In this document: positions 33,998-35,637 of the stretch, in pieces
How the letters are laid out: the number at the start of each line of letters is the position of its first letter
How positions within the stretch are numbered: position 1 is the stretch's first letter
From: Saccoglossus kowalevskii
Lineage: Eukaryota; Hemichordata; Enteropneusta; Harrimaniidae
Assembly (NCBI RefSeq): GCF_000003605.2
Contig: NW_003146345.1
Coordinates: 1 to 35,637, forward strand
Reading direction: 5' to 3'
Length of the DNA stretch: 35,637 nt
Made by a program: the position numbers and the translations under genes
Notes under the pieces: model-generated
The model's input: only the letters and a program-made list of their open reading frames with translations
Databases searched by the model: none
Told to the model about the DNA's origin: nothing

Positions 33998-34938
33998 GAT
34001 ATCATATTAACAAGTCCATAGTTAAAGTTCGAAAATGTGAATAAATGTTTCGTTAATTGTGTTAAATTATCGTAGTGTTACTCAAAGTATGTAGAGATCA
34101 TAGGTCAGTTATAGGAGGTACATGTGAAAGCGATATCGTTTTTGAAACATAAAAAAAATCTGAAATAGCCGGCAATTCGGCTGAATTTCCAATAATCGAT
34201 GCAGCTGTGTGGTTAGGTGATAGACCAATGTTTAAAGTAAAGTACAAACGGGCGTGGTTAGTTCTTGCATGGGTGACTGCTTGAGTAAATGAGCTGTTGA
34301 GTTTATTTTTTTAGTTCCATCACGCATATCGAAAATATATAAGGCAACTTTCCTGCATTCTTTTTACTGTGATGTCGATCATTTATAGTGGAAAATCGTA
34401 GCATTTTTGTAACTGTTTTAAATATTACAAAGTTTTCAAATTCCTTCTAGATTTCAAGAACAAGTTGCTGAGCTGTCGGCACGTAGTGGGATTTACGCTG
34501 TTAACACTCCCGGCAAAGTTATTCAAAGTGATTGCAATGTTGTGCAAAGTTATTGAAAAGTTGGTAGATGTATTTGTATATATGACCTAAGTTGTTGGCA
34601 TATAGAAACGCGCAGTTGTAAAGTCGAGAAATTCAATAAAACCCAATTGAAAGCAGTCTATAATTGTTCCCATGAGCTGAAGGTAAAATGTTAGAAAACA
34701 CCGTGCAATGTTGGAATAAGCGATGGAAATGTTGGCGGAGTTGCTTATATATTTAACCTAAGTCATTGTCATGACAACCACGCAGTTAAATTTCGAAAAC
34801 ATTAAGTAAATGTTCCAAGAATGCCTCATATATAAGCAGATTATCACCACAGCCAACGGAAAAATCGACAAGAAACTGCTTACAAAGTTGTAAAAAGCGA
34901 TTGCAAAGTTGGTAGTTTCATTCGGGATTGTTACCTGT
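33998..34938 (+). repeat. Monomer M37, type III
   Basis: 941 bp. 5S-like segment 34235-34312 with ATGGGTGACTGC as in M28. DR1 first half damaged (AGATCA). Confidence 0.95.
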
Positions 34939-35637
34939 GATATCATATTAAAAAGTCCAATAGTTAAAAGTTCGAAAATATGAATAAATGTTTCGTTAAT
35001 TGGTGTTAAATTATCGTAGTGTTACTCAAAGTATGTAGAGGTCATAGGTCAATTATAGGAGGTACCTGTGAAAGCGATATCGTTTTTGAAACATTAAAAA
35101 ATCTGAAATAGCCGGCAATTCGGCTGAATTTCAAATAATCGATGCAGCTGTGTGGTTAGGTGATCGACCAATGTTTAAAGTAAAGAACAAACGGGCGTGG
35201 TTAGTTCTTGCATGGGAGACTTCCTGAGTAAATGATAATATATAAGGCAACGTTTCTGCATTCTTTCTTACTGTGATGTCGATCATTTAAAGTGGAAAAT
35301 CTTGGAATTTTTGTAACTGTAAATTGGTGTTAAATTATCGTAGTGTTACTCAAACTATGTTGAGGTCATAGGTCAATTATAGGAGGTACCTGTGAAAGCG
35401 ATATCGTTTTTGAAACATTAAACAATCTGAAATAGCCGGCAATTCAGCTGAATTTCAAATCATCGATGCAGCTGTGTGGTTAGGAGATCGACGAATGTTT
35501 AAAGTAAAGCACATACGGGCGTGGTTAGTTCTTGAATAGGAGACTGCCTGAGTAAATGAGCTGTTGAGTTTATTTTTTTTGTTTCATCGCGCATATCGAA
35601 AATATATAAGGCAACGCTCCTGCATCTTCTTACTTGA
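34939..35637 (+). repeat. Compound unit M38, partial (right edge): short monomer C plus start of a full monomer
   Basis: 5S-like segments 35178-35235 (no T-run) and 35502-35580. The window ends inside the unit, about 15 bp after GCAACGCTCC. Confidence 0.93.
35002..35325 (+). repeat. Short 324 bp monomer, copy C
   Basis: Same two junctions (second at 35319/35320). 5S-like core 35178-35235 without T-run. The following stretch shares GACGAATG, CACATACGGG, CTTGAATAGG, CATCGCGCAT and ACGCTCC with the stretch after copy A, 26 kb away. Confidence 0.9.

Larger units (their letters stand above)
1..35637 (+). repeat. Tandem satellite array, ~943 bp monomer
   Basis: The window is filled by direct head-to-tail copies of one AT-rich unit. 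The motif GATATCATATT (or a one-base variant) recurs at 322, 1263, 2210, 3153, 4096, 5031, 5975, 6908, 7843, 8788, 10053, 10998, 11941, 12887, 13829, 14141, 15074, 16342, 17290, 18234, 19177, 20121, 21067, 22012, 22959, 23901, 24849, 25797, 26737, 27685, 28628, 29571, 30513, 31457, 32396, 33053, 33998 and 34939. Most steps are 933-948 bp; exceptions are two compound steps of 1265 and 1268, the gap, and a 657 bp deletion monomer. By eye copies differ at a few to about ten percent of positions. All copies share one orientation. I see no non-repeat DNA. The plus strand is defined here as the strand of the 5S-like segment. Confidence 0.97.

Noticed and set aside
514-34946. Many open frames of 60-131 codons on both strands
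   Set aside because: They repeat with the monomer, change length from copy to copy through one-base indels, match no family I know, and lack a consistent start or stop. They are treated as incidental frames of a satellite.
1-35637. CRISPR array, LTR element or DNA transposon as the cause of the repetition
   Set aside because: Repeats are ~943 bp, head to tail and without spacers, terminal inverted repeats, target-site duplications or any transposase, integrase or reverse transcriptase coding.

Overview
The whole 35.6 kb window is one head-to-tail tandem array of an AT-rich satellite with a monomer of about 943 bp (usual range 933-948). I found no single-copy DNA and no convincing protein-coding gene. 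Both ends cut through monomers, so the array continues outside. Using the recurring GATATCATATT motif as phase mark, I number a partial monomer M0 and then M1-M38, all in the same orientation. Departures from regularity are one 50-N assembly gap (14055-14104), three copies of an extra short ~325 bp monomer (near 8.85-9.18, 15.14-15.46 and 35.00-35.33 kb), and one monomer with a ~286 bp internal deletion (M35).

The most informative signal is that every monomer carries, on the plus strand, a segment resembling the 3' half of eukaryotic 5S rRNA: an AAGTwAAGC stretch, then GGGCGTGGTTAG, CTTGCATGGGAGAC and GCCTGAG, followed about 20 bp later by a T-run where a 5S gene has its Pol III terminator. 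Forty copies are visible. The simplest reading is a satellite born from a 5S rDNA repeat (120 bp gene plus ~820 bp spacer) or from a 5S-derived retroposon, then amplified after the 5S part had decayed. This points to a eukaryotic nuclear genome. An invertebrate is plausible, but the sequence does not fix the taxon. The 5S comparison is from memory.

Other repeated elements per monomer: a perfect DR1 of the nuclear-receptor half-site (AGGTCA-N-AGGTCA, intact in 37 of 41 visible sites), a dyad that exists in two alternative forms, a TATA-like box, the palindrome CTTATATATAAG (in part of the copies), an AATAAA hexamer, and an internal 29 bp duplication built on CAAAGTTG.

Monomers fall into four recognisable haplotypes in the variable part. 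Type I has AAAACCGATTG with CATGAGCTGAGGG; type II has GTTGCCATGAGGTGAGGG; type III has CATGAGCTGAAGG with GGAATAAGCG; type IV has GTTGGCATGAGGTGAGG, usually with one A lost in TTTGAAACACCG. Haplotypes are interspersed, and hybrid monomers plus multi-monomer duplications (offsets of 1, 2 and 3 monomers, and ~26 kb) show unequal exchange and gene conversion. Open frames of 60-131 codons occur in some copies on both strands but are broken in most, so I treat them as incidental.
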